NCBI GenBank assembly: GCA_963792405.1
Contig: CAWBVU010000006.1
Span: forward strand, 1,674,001-1,738,000
Length of the DNA: 64,000 nt
Source of the DNA: SZUA-442 sp963792405
Lineage (GTDB): Bacteria > Actinomycetota > Acidimicrobiia > Spongiisociales > UBA5794
Direction of reading: 5' to 3'
The position numbers and the translations under genes were made by a program. The notes under the pieces are model-generated. The model saw only the letters and a program-made list of their open reading frames with translations. It was not told the DNA's origin and did no database searches. Below, one piece after another: positions 32,884 to 41,441 of this stretch (position 1 is the stretch's first letter; every line of letters begins with the position of its first letter).

Positions 32884-33203
32884 GGGACCCCTTTCAACAC
32901 CCTTGCAACGGCGTCGGCGAATTCATCCCACGCCAGGCGCTGCTCTCCGAGCGCACCCCGGCCCTTGTCGGTCAGCCGGTACGTACGCCTCCGTCTTCCC
33001 TGCACCTCGCTCCACTCGCTGGTCAGGAAGCCGCCCTTCTGCAGGCGGTGCAATGCCGGGTAGACGGTCCCCTCGGGGAGGTCGAACGCCTCATCGCTGC
33101 GCTCCCGCAGCTCGTCGATGACCGCGTACCCGTGCTTCGCACCGTCTGCCAGGACTGCGAGTACCAGCAGATCGAGATGCCCTTTCAGCGCCTGTCCTCT
33201 CAT
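32865..33203 (-). CDS. PadR-family transcriptional regulator
   Basis: A 112-residue winged-helix PadR repressor: LDLLVLAVLADGAKHGYAVI, then LPEGTVYPALHRLQKGGFL and RRRTYRLTDKGRGALGEQR, all diagnostic. It is short, with almost no C-terminal dimer extension, so it belongs to the small subfamily 2. A 7-bp dyad covers its promoter and start, so autorepression is likely. The membrane partner gene overlaps its 3' end. Confidence 0.9.
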   Translation of the reverse strand: MRGQALKGHLDLLVLAVLADGAKHGYAVIDELRERSDEAFDLPEGTVYPALHRLQKGGFLTSEWSEVQGRRRRTYRLTDKGRGALGEQRLAWDEFADAVARVLKGVPWPDTP

Positions 33204-33240
33204 ACCTAGAGAACCTATACTATGTCTTTCTAGGTGTCAA
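33204..33240 (-). promoter_or_regulatory. padR promoter with overlapping dyad operator
   Basis: On the minus strand TTGACA (33235-33240) is followed by exactly 17 bases and TAGGTT (33212-33217), then eight bases to ATG 33203. ACCTAGA (33204-33210) and TCTAGGT (33229-33235) form a perfect 7-bp inverted repeat with an 18-base centre. The repeat overlaps the -35 edge and the start codon side. This is the layout of an autoregulated repressor. Confidence 0.65.
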
Positions 33241-33261
33241 GAAGGATCCTGTCGGACCACC

Positions 33262-33753
33262 TCACCCTGCGATCACCCAGCCGATCCACACGGCGATCAT
33301 CGTCGCACCGGCCGCCAGCTGGAGCCCGGAGGCGATGACCATGGAGCGGATCGTCGCGAGGGTCGCCGACCACGCTGCGCCGATGTCCCTGGTCCTCGCC
33401 ACCATGACGAGCAGGATCCCGAGGGCGAAGCCCAGCGGGGCACCGACGACCGGCACGACGAACAGGCCGATGACGGACATCGTCGTCGCGAGCACCTGGC
33501 CCCACAGCGGGACCCCGATCGCCGAGGCCTTCCGTTGTGGGACGACCACGGACGCGCCAGACCCCGCGACGGCCAGCGCCGTGATGAGCCCGAGGGCGAT
33601 CCAGCCTGCCACCGACATGCCCCCGATGAGGGCATAGGCGCACGCTGCGGCCCAGATCACCCAGATGCCGGGGAGGATCGGGAGCACCGTGCCTGCGAGG
33701 CCGATCACCATCACGACGGCGACGATGGCGATGAGGACGGCGTCACCACCCAT
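33262..33753 (-). CDS. DUF456 family membrane protein
   Basis: A 163-residue protein with four to five helices matching DUF456: VIGLAGTVLPILPGIWVIW near the N-terminus and the central Gly-rich VVPVVGAPLGFALGILL. The function is unknown. ATG 33753 has CGGAG five bases upstream; a longer reading from 33798 lacks one. It is upstream of the padR promoter on the same strand and divergent from the GH13 gene. Confidence 0.82.
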   Translation of the reverse strand: MGGDAVLIAIVAVVMVIGLAGTVLPILPGIWVIWAAACAYALIGGMSVAGWIALGLITALAVAGSGASVVVPQRKASAIGVPLWGQVLATTMSVIGLFVVPVVGAPLGFALGILLVMVARTRDIGAAWSATLATIRSMVIASGLQLAAGATMIAVWIGWVIAG

Positions 33754-33920
33754 CGCGACTCCGGGCCACACGTACCGCGACCCACGGGGGCCTCGCACGA
33801 GCCGGGACGGTCGAGGGTGGGAGGATCATGGGTGGGATCGTACGGCCCACGGTCACATCGGAGCGCCCCTATCGTGCCCGCGGCGCACCGCGAACACGGA
33901 CATCCGGAAGGGAGGATCGC

Positions 33921-35474
33921 GTGACCGCTCGACGGACGTCGGTCGACTTCGCCTTCGGGAACTTCGACATCGAGGGGGGCTTCGCGGTGAGCCATCAGTA
34001 CGACCGGAGCCCCGCGATCGTCAGACCGGGGGATCCCGTGACCCTCCGCACAGCCACGGTGCCCGAGTACGGCGAACTCACGGCCTACCTGCTCGAGGGA
34101 CTCGGACCCTTCGACCCACGCGAGATCCGCTCGAAGGGCGAACCCGTTCCCTTCTATCGCTCGGGTGACGACATGGTCGCGACACTCCGGGGTCGCGAGG
34201 ACCGGACCACCGTCAACTACATCGTCGAGGCCGTGCACCGCACCGGAGCGATGCACTACGCGGACGGACGCCTCCCGCTCGACAGGGCTCGCGTGTTCAC
34301 CCATCGCGTCACGAGCCGGAGGCCGCCCGCCTGGACGACCGACGCCGTCGTCTATCAGGTCTTCGTGGACCGCTTCGCCAACGCCGACGGCCCCATCTCC
34401 ATGCCAGCCGACGACCACGACTTCGCCGGAGGGGACCTCCACGGTGTCACGGCGAATCTCGGGTGGCTGTCGGACCTCGGCGTCGACTGCATTTGGCTCA
34501 CGCCGGTGTTCACCTGTGCCAGCTATCACGGGTACGACGCGATCGACATGATGTCGATCGATCCGCGATTCGGCGGCGACGAGGCACTGGCGGAGCTCGT
34601 CACGGAGGCGCACGAGCGCGGGATCCGGGTCCTCCTCGATCTCGTGCCGAACCACATCTCGATCGAACACCCGTGGTTCCAGAGCGCCCTCGATGGCGGG
34701 CCCGAACGCGACTGGTTCTTCCTCGACGACCGCGGCGGCTACCAGATGTTCTTCAGCTCGGCGACGATGCCCAAGGTGAACCTGGACCATCCCGATGCAC
34801 GCGCCGCCATGCTGGACGTCGCGGCCCACTGGGTGGAGGAGCACGGCGTCGACGGGTACCGCATCGATCACGCCCTCGGACCGTCCGAGTCGTTCTTCGC
34901 CGCGCTGATGGACCGGATGGAGGCGATCGATCCGGACGTGTGGCTCTTCGGCGAGGTGACCGCGACGCCACGCCTCTCGCGACGGTATGGGGGTGTCCTC
35001 GACGGCGTCACGGACTTCCCCTTCGCCTACGGCCTGCGCGGGCTCCTCACCGGTCGTCTCACACCCAGGGACTTCGCGGAGATCGAGAGGGAATCGGCAG
35101 GGGCCATTGCCCCGGAGGACTTCTCATGGGTGCGGTTCTTCGACAATCACGACATGGCGAGGGCCATCCATGGATGGGGAGACGACGAGGAGGCGCTCGA
35201 ACGTGCACTGGACGTCCTCTTCGGCCTCCCCGGTGTGCCGAGCTTCTTCTATGGCACCGAGCAGGCCCTCTCGCACGAACGGAGCGAGGCGGAGGCAGGC
35301 CTCAACGTCGGAAGGGTGCCGATGACGTTCGACCCCTCCCACCGCATGATCGAGGTCGTCCGCTCCCTCGTCGATCGACGCAGGGCGTCCGGCGTCACAC
35401 AGGCCACACCGGTGTACTGGGATGCGGGCGGTGGCCGCTGGACGTGGGGCCCGATCGAAGGGCGGATCAGCTGA
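33921..35474 (+). CDS. GH13 alpha-glucan hydrolase (neopullulanase/cyclomaltodextrinase-like)
   Basis: A 517-residue cytoplasmic enzyme without signal peptide. Residues 1-125 resemble the N-terminal beta domain (CBM34-like) of maltogenic amylases. The (beta/alpha)8 barrel carries LVPNHISIEHPW, nucleophile D316 in GYRIDHAL, acid/base E345 in LFGEVTA and D411 in FFDNHDM. The usual C-terminal beta-sandwich is very short here. It would hydrolyse imported maltodextrins. The GTG start at 33921 follows GGAAGGGAGG. It is convergent with lacI and part of the alpha-glucan locus. Confidence 0.88.
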   Translation: MTARRTSVDFAFGNFDIEGGFAVSHQYDRSPAIVRPGDPVTLRTATVPEYGELTAYLLEGLGPFDPREIRSKGEPVPFYRSGDDMVATLRGREDRTTVNYIVEAVHRTGAMHYADGRLPLDRARVFTHRVTSRRPPAWTTDAVVYQVFVDRFANADGPISMPADDHDFAGGDLHGVTANLGWLSDLGVDCIWLTPVFTCASYHGYDAIDMMSIDPRFGGDEALAELVTEAHERGIRVLLDLVPNHISIEHPWFQSALDGGPERDWFFLDDRGGYQMFFSSATMPKVNLDHPDARAAMLDVAAHWVEEHGVDGYRIDHALGPSESFFAALMDRMEAIDPDVWLFGEVTATPRLSRRYGGVLDGVTDFPFAYGLRGLLTGRLTPRDFAEIERESAGAIAPEDFSWVRFFDNHDMARAIHGWGDDEEALERALDVLFGLPGVPSFFYGTEQALSHERSEAEAGLNVGRVPMTFDPSHRMIEVVRSLVDRRRASGVTQATPVYWDAGGGRWTWGPIEGRIS

Positions 35475-35492
35475 CCAGGTTCGGCGTGTCGC

Positions 35493-36500
35493 CTAGCTGC
35501 CGGCCTTCGCCCTGCCCGTCGAGCGTCCGATGACGAGTTCGGCGCGGAACCGCTGCGTGGGAACCGACGCGTTGTTGCGGTGATCCCCGACGAGGAGGGA
35601 GGCGATGGTCGTCGCCATCGCCGCCGCGGGCTGGCGCAGCGTGGTCAGGGGCGGATCGGTGAACGCCGCGAGCGGCGAGCCGTCGAAGCCGATCACCGAG
35701 ATGTCCTCCGGAACCGACGCGCCCCACGCATGCGCGGCGGACACGACGCCGACAGCCATCAGGTCGTTGCTGCAGACCACGCCCGTGACGCCGCGCTCGA
35801 GCAGGGTGGCGGCAGCCGCCTGGCCACCCTCGATCGTCCATGGCGTCTCACTCACGAACGAGGCGTCGAAGTCGAGCCCGAGGGTCGCCAGCGCCTCGTG
35901 GTATCCCCTCACGAACTCGGTCGCCGTCGGGTACCGCGTCGGACCGACGACCAATCCGATCCGCGTGTGTCCCAAGGAGCCGAGGTGGCGTACCGCATGG
36001 CCGGCAGCCTCGGCCACGTTGATCGAGACGGCAGGGACGGGTGGTTCGCCGACGAAACCATTGACCAGCACGACGGGGACACCGCGCGCCATCAGGTCCT
36101 CGTACGGCCCGTATCCCACGCCGGGCAGGGCATACCTCCCGTTGATCACCACGACACCGGACGCGTGCTGGGCGGCGAGGAAGTCGAGGAAGTCCTGCTC
36201 GTGCACCGTTTCTGCCGTCGAGGAACACACCATCGAGATGAAGCCGTGGTGGGCGAGCACCGACTCGACGTGCTGGGCGAGGTGCGGGAAGATCGGGTTC
36301 GTGAGCTCCGGTGTCACGATGCCGACGGCGCCCGAACCCGTGTGCTGGCGGTGCACGTCCTCGTAGCCGAGGTCGGCGAGCACGTCGAGCACCTTGCGCC
36401 TGGTCGAGTTCGCCACGCCGGGCTTCGCATTGAGGACGCGACTCACCGTCGCCTCGCTCACGTCGGCGCGCGTCGCGATCTCCGCCAGTCTCGGTCTCAC
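35493..36500 (-). CDS. LacI-family repressor of the alpha-glucan locus
   Basis: A 335-residue LacI-type regulator. The N-terminal helix-turn-helix reads LAEIATRADVSEATVSRVLN with hinge PGVANSTRRKVLDVL. The effector domain has VGIVTPELTNPIF and IGFDGSPLAAFTDPPLTTLRQP. Start GTG 36500; upstream in-frame starts would run through the operators. It is divergent from the solute-binding protein gene across TGCAAG-type operators, so it probably represses malE and itself, released by a maltodextrin-type ligand. Confidence 0.9.
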   Translation of the reverse strand: MRPRLAEIATRADVSEATVSRVLNAKPGVANSTRRKVLDVLADLGYEDVHRQHTGSGAVGIVTPELTNPIFPHLAQHVESVLAHHGFISMVCSSTAETVHEQDFLDFLAAQHASGVVVINGRYALPGVGYGPYEDLMARGVPVVLVNGFVGEPPVPAVSINVAEAAGHAVRHLGSLGHTRIGLVVGPTRYPTATEFVRGYHEALATLGLDFDASFVSETPWTIEGGQAAAATLLERGVTGVVCSNDLMAVGVVSAAHAWGASVPEDISVIGFDGSPLAAFTDPPLTTLRQPAAAMATTIASLLVGDHRNNASVPTQRFRAELVIGRSTGRAKAGS

Positions 36501-36520
36501 GCCACACAGGATGCACGAAC

Positions 36521-36560
36521 TGCAAGCACTATGCAAGACTTGCAGCAAGGTCTTGCAAGA
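36521..36560. promoter_or_regulatory. LacI-type operators with TGCAAG half-sites
   Basis: TGCAAG at 36521-36526 is a lone half-site. TGCAAG-A-CTTGCA at 36532-36544 is a perfect 13-bp palindrome. TCTTGCAAGA at 36551-36560 is a perfect 10-bp palindrome. The second contains the malE -35; the first overlaps the likely lacI -35. Confidence 0.7.
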
Positions 36561-36581
36561 TTCCCCGAACACGCATAGACT
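36553..36581 (+). promoter_or_regulatory. malE-type gene promoter (TTGCAA, 17 nt, TAGACT)
   Basis: TTGCAA at 36553-36558, inside the operator palindrome, is followed by 17 bases and TAGACT at 36576-36581. Transcription would start near 36588, about 53 bases before ATG 36641. A bound repressor would block this promoter. Confidence 0.6.
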
Positions 36582-36640
36582 CCGGATGTCTCCCGATTCG
36601 GGCGACGCACACGATTCCATCAACAGGAGGACCCGACACG

Positions 36641-37945
36641 ATGAAGCGTCGGTACACCGTGTGGGCCGCGATCATCATGGCCTTCGCACTCCTCGCTGCC
36701 GCATGCGGCAGCGATTCGAGCGAGGACACCACGACGACGGCCGCACAAGAAGAGACGACCACGACCGAGGCCGCGACGACAACCGAGGCGACGACCACCA
36801 CCGCCGCCGCCGAGGCGATCGACCTCGTGATCTGGGCCGATGAGAAGCGCGCCCCGATCCTCGAGAGCCTGGCGCCGAAGGTGCTCGAGGAGACGAACGT
36901 CAACCTCGTCATCGAGGTGACGGTCTACGACGATCTGCGCGAAGGCGTCACGACCGCAGCACCTGCCGGTGAGGGGCCCGACATCTTCATCGGTGCCCAC
37001 GACTGGGTCGGCGAGATGGCCGCGAGCGGCATCGCCGCGCCGATCGACCTCGGCGGGCGTGACAGCGAGTGGATCCAGTCCGCACTCGACGTGTTCAGCT
37101 ATGGCGGGCAGCTCTACGGCGTCCCCTATCAGGGCGAAGCCTTGGCGCTGTACTACAACCCCGAACTCGTCCCCGAGCCGCCCGCCTCCGTCGAGGAGCT
37201 GACGGCGATCTGTGACGAACTCGGCGACGCCATCGAGAACTGCTGGGCAGCGCCCGGTGGCGGTGATGGCCCGGACGCGTACCACAGCTATCCGTTCGTT
37301 TCCGCCCTCGGCGGCTACATCTTCGGCACCGATCCTGCGACCGGAGCACTCGACCCGACCGATGTCGGCCTCGACAACGAGGGCGCCGTCGCCGGCGTCG
37401 CGGTGCTCCAGCAGCTCGTCGAGGATGGGTACGTGGGATCCGTCAACGGCGGCGATGCCCAGGCCCAGTTCCAGAACGGCGAGGCCGCCTTCTTCCTGAG
37501 CGGTCCGTGGCAGCTGGCAGGCTTCAATGAGGCAGGCACGCCATACGGCGTTGTGCCGCTCCCGACCATCGAAGGTGAGCCGATGCGGCCGTTCTTCGGT
37601 GCCGGCGGGTTCTTCATCAACCAGTTCAGCGACAACATCGGCATCGCCCAGGCCTTCCTTCTCGACTACATCGCCACACAGGACGTGATGGCCGCGCTCT
37701 ACGAAGCCGACCCGCGTCCCCCGGTGTACATCGCGACGGCGGAGTCCGTTGGTGCCGCCGACCCGAATGTCGCGACGTTCGCGGAGGCGGCGGCCGGTGC
37801 CTCGCCGATGCCGAACATCCCCGAGATGGGGAGCGTCTGGGGCCCGCTGGGCGAGCAGGTGAACGGTGTCCGCAACGGACAGATCGACGCCGCAACGGCC
37901 ATGGCAAACGCACAGGAGCAGGTGCTCGCAGCCCTCGGAGGCTGA
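36641..37945 (+). CDS. Maltodextrin-type ABC solute-binding lipoprotein (MalE-like)
   Basis: A 434-residue lipoprotein. The signal ends in LAAACGSD, and a 35-residue Thr/Ala/Glu linker precedes the cluster B binding fold: AIDLVIWADEKR, GEGPDIFIGAHDWVGEMA, YGVPYQGEALALYYNPEL and AAFFLSGPWQL, as in MalE and CycB. It captures malto-oligosaccharides for the permeases that follow. Shine-Dalgarno AGGAGG is ten bases before the ATG. A strong hairpin after the stop separates it from malF and probably keeps its mRNA in excess. Confidence 0.9.
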   Translation: MKRRYTVWAAIIMAFALLAAACGSDSSEDTTTTAAQEETTTTEAATTTEATTTTAAAEAIDLVIWADEKRAPILESLAPKVLEETNVNLVIEVTVYDDLREGVTTAAPAGEGPDIFIGAHDWVGEMAASGIAAPIDLGGRDSEWIQSALDVFSYGGQLYGVPYQGEALALYYNPELVPEPPASVEELTAICDELGDAIENCWAAPGGGDGPDAYHSYPFVSALGGYIFGTDPATGALDPTDVGLDNEGAVAGVAVLQQLVEDGYVGSVNGGDAQAQFQNGEAAFFLSGPWQLAGFNEAGTPYGVVPLPTIEGEPMRPFFGAGGFFINQFSDNIGIAQAFLLDYIATQDVMAALYEADPRPPVYIATAESVGAADPNVATFAEAAAGASPMPNIPEMGSVWGPLGEQVNGVRNGQIDAATAMANAQEQVLAALGG

Positions 37946-37976
37946 CGCCGCACCGCTGCGAGAACGACCTCGCAAC

Positions 37977-38012
37977 CGCGGAAGGGAGGGGCTTCGGCTC
38001 CTCCCTTCCGCG
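37977..38012 (+). terminator. Long hairpin between the malE- and malF-like genes
   Basis: CGCGGAAGGGAGG (37977-37989) pairs perfectly with CCTCCCTTCCGCG (38000-38012). The inner bases extend the stem to 16 pairs closed by a UUCG tetraloop. No U-run follows, so it may be a partial terminator or an mRNA-end stabiliser. Confidence 0.7.
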
Positions 38013-38039
38013 CGTTCCGCAAGGCACCACCGCACTGGG

Positions 38040-38045
38040 TAGGAT
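38040..38045 (+). promoter_or_regulatory. -10-like TAGGAT, 9 nt before the malF-like ATG
   Basis: TAGGAT, nine bases, ATG 38055. The permease genes may have their own leaderless transcript in addition to read-through from malE. Confidence 0.42.
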
Positions 38046-38054
38046 GCGAGGGCC

Positions 38055-39692
38055 ATGACCGACTTGGACACGCGACGTCCGCAAACCGAGCCTCCACGAC
38101 GTCGCGCGCCAGCCCTCGGACTGTGGTTCTGGGTACGCATGGGCGCCCTGGCCCTCCTCGACGCACTGGCGGTGTACGCCTTCGTCGTGTTCGTGACGGA
38201 CGGGGATTGGATCATCGCCGTCGGCCTGGCGGTGCTGATCGTCCTGATCAACTGGGTGTACCTCTGGCCGGGAACGAGCGCCCTTCGCTGGCTGACGCCG
38301 GGACTCACCTTCCTCCTCGTGTTCATGGTGATTCCGATCATCTTCACGGCGTTCGTGTCGGTGACGAACTGGTCGACCGGTCACACCCTGACCAAGGACC
38401 AGGCCATCGAGGTCCTCGAGTCCCGGCCCTACATCGACCCGGACGTCGCAGAGGTCGTCTTCGAGATGCGCGTCTACCAGGACGCCTCGACCGGTGGGCT
38501 GTTGCTCGTGCTCATCGACGACGAGACCGGCAGGTACATCGCAGGGGTGCCGCGCCGCACGACCGAGGATCCCGTCGAGGACGGGACGATCGACCTCGGC
38601 GAGTACGGCATCGTCGATGACGGCGAAGCGCCCCCCGACACCATCGGGCCGTACCAGCGCCTCTCGGGAGCGCCGCTGTTCGCGATCGCCAATGACCTCG
38701 GGAACTGGGTCCTCGACCTGCCGGATGGTGAGGCGATACCCGTCGGGACGAGCCGGGCCCGCGTCGTGCAGGGCTCCCAGCGCTACGTCTACGACGCCGA
38801 GACCGACACGCTGTTCGACAATGCGACAGACCAGAGGTGCGTCGTCGAGGAAGGGGCCTTCGTCTGCCCCGACGGCTCGGAGATCGAGCCCGGTTGGAGG
38901 ATCGTGGTCGGTCTCGAGAACTACACGGAGATCCTCACGAACTCGAGGATCCGCGGACCGATCCTCGATGTGTTCGTGTGGAACACCGTGTTTGCGCTCG
39001 GTTCCGTCCTCCTCACGTTCTCGATCGGCCTCGGCCTCGCGATCACGTTCAACAATGCGAGGATGCGGGGCATCGCGTTCTTCCGGTCGGTCTACATCCT
39101 CCCGTATGCGATTCCCGCGTTCCTGACGATCCTCATCTGGCGAGGTCTGCTGAATGAGCAGTTCGGCCAGGTGAACCGACTGCTCTCGACGTTCGGTGTG
39201 GACCCCATTCCATGGCTCACCGATCCGACGTGGGCGAAGGTCTCGCTGCTCCTCGTGAACACCTGGCTCGGCTTCACCTACATGTACCTGATCTCGACGG
39301 GGGCGCTCGCCGCCGTCCCATCCGAGCTCCAGGAGGCGGCCAGGGTGGACGGCGCAACGGGACTCCAGGTCTTCCGCAGGATCACCTTCCCGATGCTCAT
39401 GGTGTCCCTCGCCCCGCTCCTGATCGGGTCCTTCGCCTTCAACTTCAACAACTTCATCCTCATCGAGTTCCTCACCCAGGGCGGTCCGCCGATCCTCGAT
39501 GCCTCGGTACCCGTTGGCGCCACCGACATCCTCATCACGTTCACGTTCAACATCGCCGTGTCCGCCGGTCGCGGCAACCAGTTCGGGATCGGATCGGCGA
39601 TCACCGTCATGATCTTCTTCCTCCTCGTGGTCATCTCGAGCATCAGTTTCCGATTCACCCGACGATTGGAGGACATCTATGGCGGGCTCTAG
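38055..39692 (+). CDS. ABC sugar permease, MalF-like
   Basis: A 545-residue permease. Three N-terminal helices are followed by a large extracytoplasmic insertion (about residues 110-290, rich in acidic residues) like the P2 loop of MalF. Six more helices follow, with the EAA motif EAARVDGATGLQVFRRI for docking the ATPase. Its partner MalG begins before its stop. No ATPase gene is in the locus, so a shared MsiK/MalK-type ATPase from elsewhere is expected, as is common in actinobacteria. Confidence 0.9.
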   Translation: MTDLDTRRPQTEPPRRRAPALGLWFWVRMGALALLDALAVYAFVVFVTDGDWIIAVGLAVLIVLINWVYLWPGTSALRWLTPGLTFLLVFMVIPIIFTAFVSVTNWSTGHTLTKDQAIEVLESRPYIDPDVAEVVFEMRVYQDASTGGLLLVLIDDETGRYIAGVPRRTTEDPVEDGTIDLGEYGIVDDGEAPPDTIGPYQRLSGAPLFAIANDLGNWVLDLPDGEAIPVGTSRARVVQGSQRYVYDAETDTLFDNATDQRCVVEEGAFVCPDGSEIEPGWRIVVGLENYTEILTNSRIRGPILDVFVWNTVFALGSVLLTFSIGLGLAITFNNARMRGIAFFRSVYILPYAIPAFLTILIWRGLLNEQFGQVNRLLSTFGVDPIPWLTDPTWAKVSLLLVNTWLGFTYMYLISTGALAAVPSELQEAARVDGATGLQVFRRITFPMLMVSLAPLLIGSFAFNFNNFILIEFLTQGGPPILDASVPVGATDILITFTFNIAVSAGRGNQFGIGSAITVMIFFLLVVISSISFRFTRRLEDIYGGL

Positions 39693-40608
39693 TACCGCGA
39701 GCAGACTCCTGCGTCGGAGCGAGAAGCCGAAGGAGAAGCTCCCTCCCCTGCCGTTCGGCCGATGGCTTCGCGAGGTAGCGTGGCGATACGTCGTCGCAAC
39801 GATCGTGCTCCTCTTCGCTCTGTACCCCGTCGTGTGGATCCTGTCGGCGTCGGTCAACCCGATCGACTCCCTCTCGAACGCACAGCTGATCCCCGAGGGC
39901 GCGACGCTCGACAGCTACCGCACCATCTTCTCGAACCCTCCGCTGAACCCCTTCATCACGTGGCTGTTGAACTCGTGGAAGGTGGCTGTGGTCGCCGCGG
40001 CCCTCAACGTCCTCCTCGCGGCGATGGCGGCATACGCCTTCAGCCGCTTCCGCTTCAAGGGACGGAGGCTGGGACTGCTGAGCCTGTTGCTCGTTCAGGT
40101 GTTCCCGCAGTACCTGATGTTCATCGCGATCTTCCTCATCCTCCAGCGAATCGGCGTCGCCTTCCCCGCGGCCGGGCTGAACACGCACTTCGGTCTCATC
40201 CTCGTGTACCTCGGTGGCGCGGTCGGCTTCAACACCTTCCTCATCAAGGGCTTCATGGACTCCGTGCCGACGTCCCTCGACGAGGCCGCACGGGTCGATG
40301 GTGCGGGCCCGTCACTGATCTTCTTCCGCATCATCATGCCGCTCGTGCGACCGATCCTGGCCATCATCTTCATCATCACGGTCATCAACACGTTCTCGGA
40401 GTACGTGCTGGCTCGCACGCTGCTGAGGTCGACGGAACAGCTCACCTACGCCGTCGGGCTCCAGACCTATACGCTCGCCGAGTACAACTCCAAGTGGGGC
40501 GAACTCGCCGCAGGCGCGGTGATCGGCGCCCTGCCCATCGTGATCACCTTCCTCATCGCCCAGAAGGCCATCGTCTCGGGACTCATCCAGGGCTCTGTCA
40601 AGGGCTGA
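39679..40608 (+). CDS. ABC sugar permease, MalG-like
   Basis: A 309-residue permease with six helices and the EAA motif DEAARVDGAGPSLIFFRII. The C-terminus (QKAIVSGLIQGSVKG) is the typical MalG end that reaches the ATPase. Its ATG lies 14 nt inside malF and uses GGAGGA just upstream, so translation is coupled. It forms the membrane heterodimer with the MalF-like protein. Confidence 0.92.
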   Translation: MAGSSTASRLLRRSEKPKEKLPPLPFGRWLREVAWRYVVATIVLLFALYPVVWILSASVNPIDSLSNAQLIPEGATLDSYRTIFSNPPLNPFITWLLNSWKVAVVAAALNVLLAAMAAYAFSRFRFKGRRLGLLSLLLVQVFPQYLMFIAIFLILQRIGVAFPAAGLNTHFGLILVYLGGAVGFNTFLIKGFMDSVPTSLDEAARVDGAGPSLIFFRIIMPLVRPILAIIFIITVINTFSEYVLARTLLRSTEQLTYAVGLQTYTLAEYNSKWGELAAGAVIGALPIVITFLIAQKAIVSGLIQGSVKG

Positions 40609-40658
40609 TCCGCGCCCCCCTACCCCGCCACGGGTTCAGCGTGCGCGTAGCGTGCGCG

Positions 40659-40664
40659 TAGGCT
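40659..40664 (+). promoter_or_regulatory. -10-like TAGGCT, 6 nt before the lipoprotein ATG
   Basis: TAGGCT, six bases, ATG 40671. Just upstream an 11-base stretch (GTGCGCGTAGC, then GTGCGCGTAGG) is tandemly duplicated. Confidence 0.45.
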
Positions 40665-40670
40665 GTGCCC

Positions 40671-41390
40671 ATGAGGACGCGCTTCCTCGTGGCCGCCATG
40701 ACGATGCTGCTCGTCGCCGCCTGCACGGCCTCGGGTGACTCGGCTCCCACATCGACGTCGCCATCGACCACGACGCCCGAGACGACCTCGTCCACCTCGA
40801 CACCTGCTACCTCGACACCGACCACCTCGGCCCCGACCACCACTGCCCCGGCCACCACGAGCGAACCGTCGACCACCACGACAGCTGCGCCCACCTCCGT
40901 GACGACCACCACATCGGGCTCTGCGATCGGGTTCCATCCCGTCCCACCCATCGCGCTGGCGCCTCCCGATCCGCTTCCGGGCGCCGAAGGGGCGTCAGGG
41001 TCGGGATGTGCGCCGGGATCGGACACGCTGCCCGACGGCGTGTGGTTCGTGTTCATGGTCGAGGCACTGGACGACGCCGTGCGGGGTGACCTCGCCTGCT
41101 TCTGGTTCGGCGACATCGCCTATGAGGTCGGCGAGGCGGCTGGTGTGGAGGTCGCCAACGACTACTTCATCTCGAACGACAGCGACCGGATCAGGACGGT
41201 GCCTGTCTCCGGTGACGCCATCGTGTGGACGCTGGCAGGCGACACGACCGAGGGGCACTCCGCAGTGCCCTACACGGAGTGGCCCACCGATGCCCCGACG
41301 TACGTCGAATGCCCCGGGGACTTCTGCACGGTCTGGCTTTTCGTCAACGATGGCGAGGTCACGGACATCGTCGAGCAGTACCTGCCCTGA
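40671..41390 (+). CDS. Thr/Ser-rich lipoprotein of unknown function
   Basis: A 239-residue lipoprotein. The signal ends in LLVAACTAS. Residues 25-80 are almost only Thr, Ser, Pro and Ala, a stalk that could be O-glycosylated. The C-terminal 140 residues are acidic and carry four cysteines (SGCAPG, LACFWF, YVECPGDFC) suited to two disulfides. No family is recognised. It lies between malG and the GH57 gene, facing the latter, so a role in binding glucan at the surface is possible but unsupported. Confidence 0.7.
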   Translation: MRTRFLVAAMTMLLVAACTASGDSAPTSTSPSTTTPETTSSTSTPATSTPTTSAPTTTAPATTSEPSTTTTAAPTSVTTTTSGSAIGFHPVPPIALAPPDPLPGAEGASGSGCAPGSDTLPDGVWFVFMVEALDDAVRGDLACFWFGDIAYEVGEAAGVEVANDYFISNDSDRIRTVPVSGDAIVWTLAGDTTEGHSAVPYTEWPTDAPTYVECPGDFCTVWLFVNDGEVTDIVEQYLP

Positions 41391-41441
41391 CGCATCACGC
41401 GGCGATACGAACCCGCAAGGGAACCCTTGGACGAGCCTCGG

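Noticed and set aside
36641..36830. Repeated Thr/Glu codons in malE as a possible microsatellite or CRISPR-like array
   Set aside because: The repeats are irregular, stay in frame and encode the lipoprotein stalk. There are no spaced identical repeats.
37626..39857. A 743-codon open frame antisense to malE/malF/malG (and similar long antisense frames at 36620-38347 and 9405-11342)
   Set aside because: In this high-GC DNA the opposite-strand frames of real genes stay open. The products are low-complexity His/Arg/Glu-rich and match no family, while the sense frames carry clear domains.
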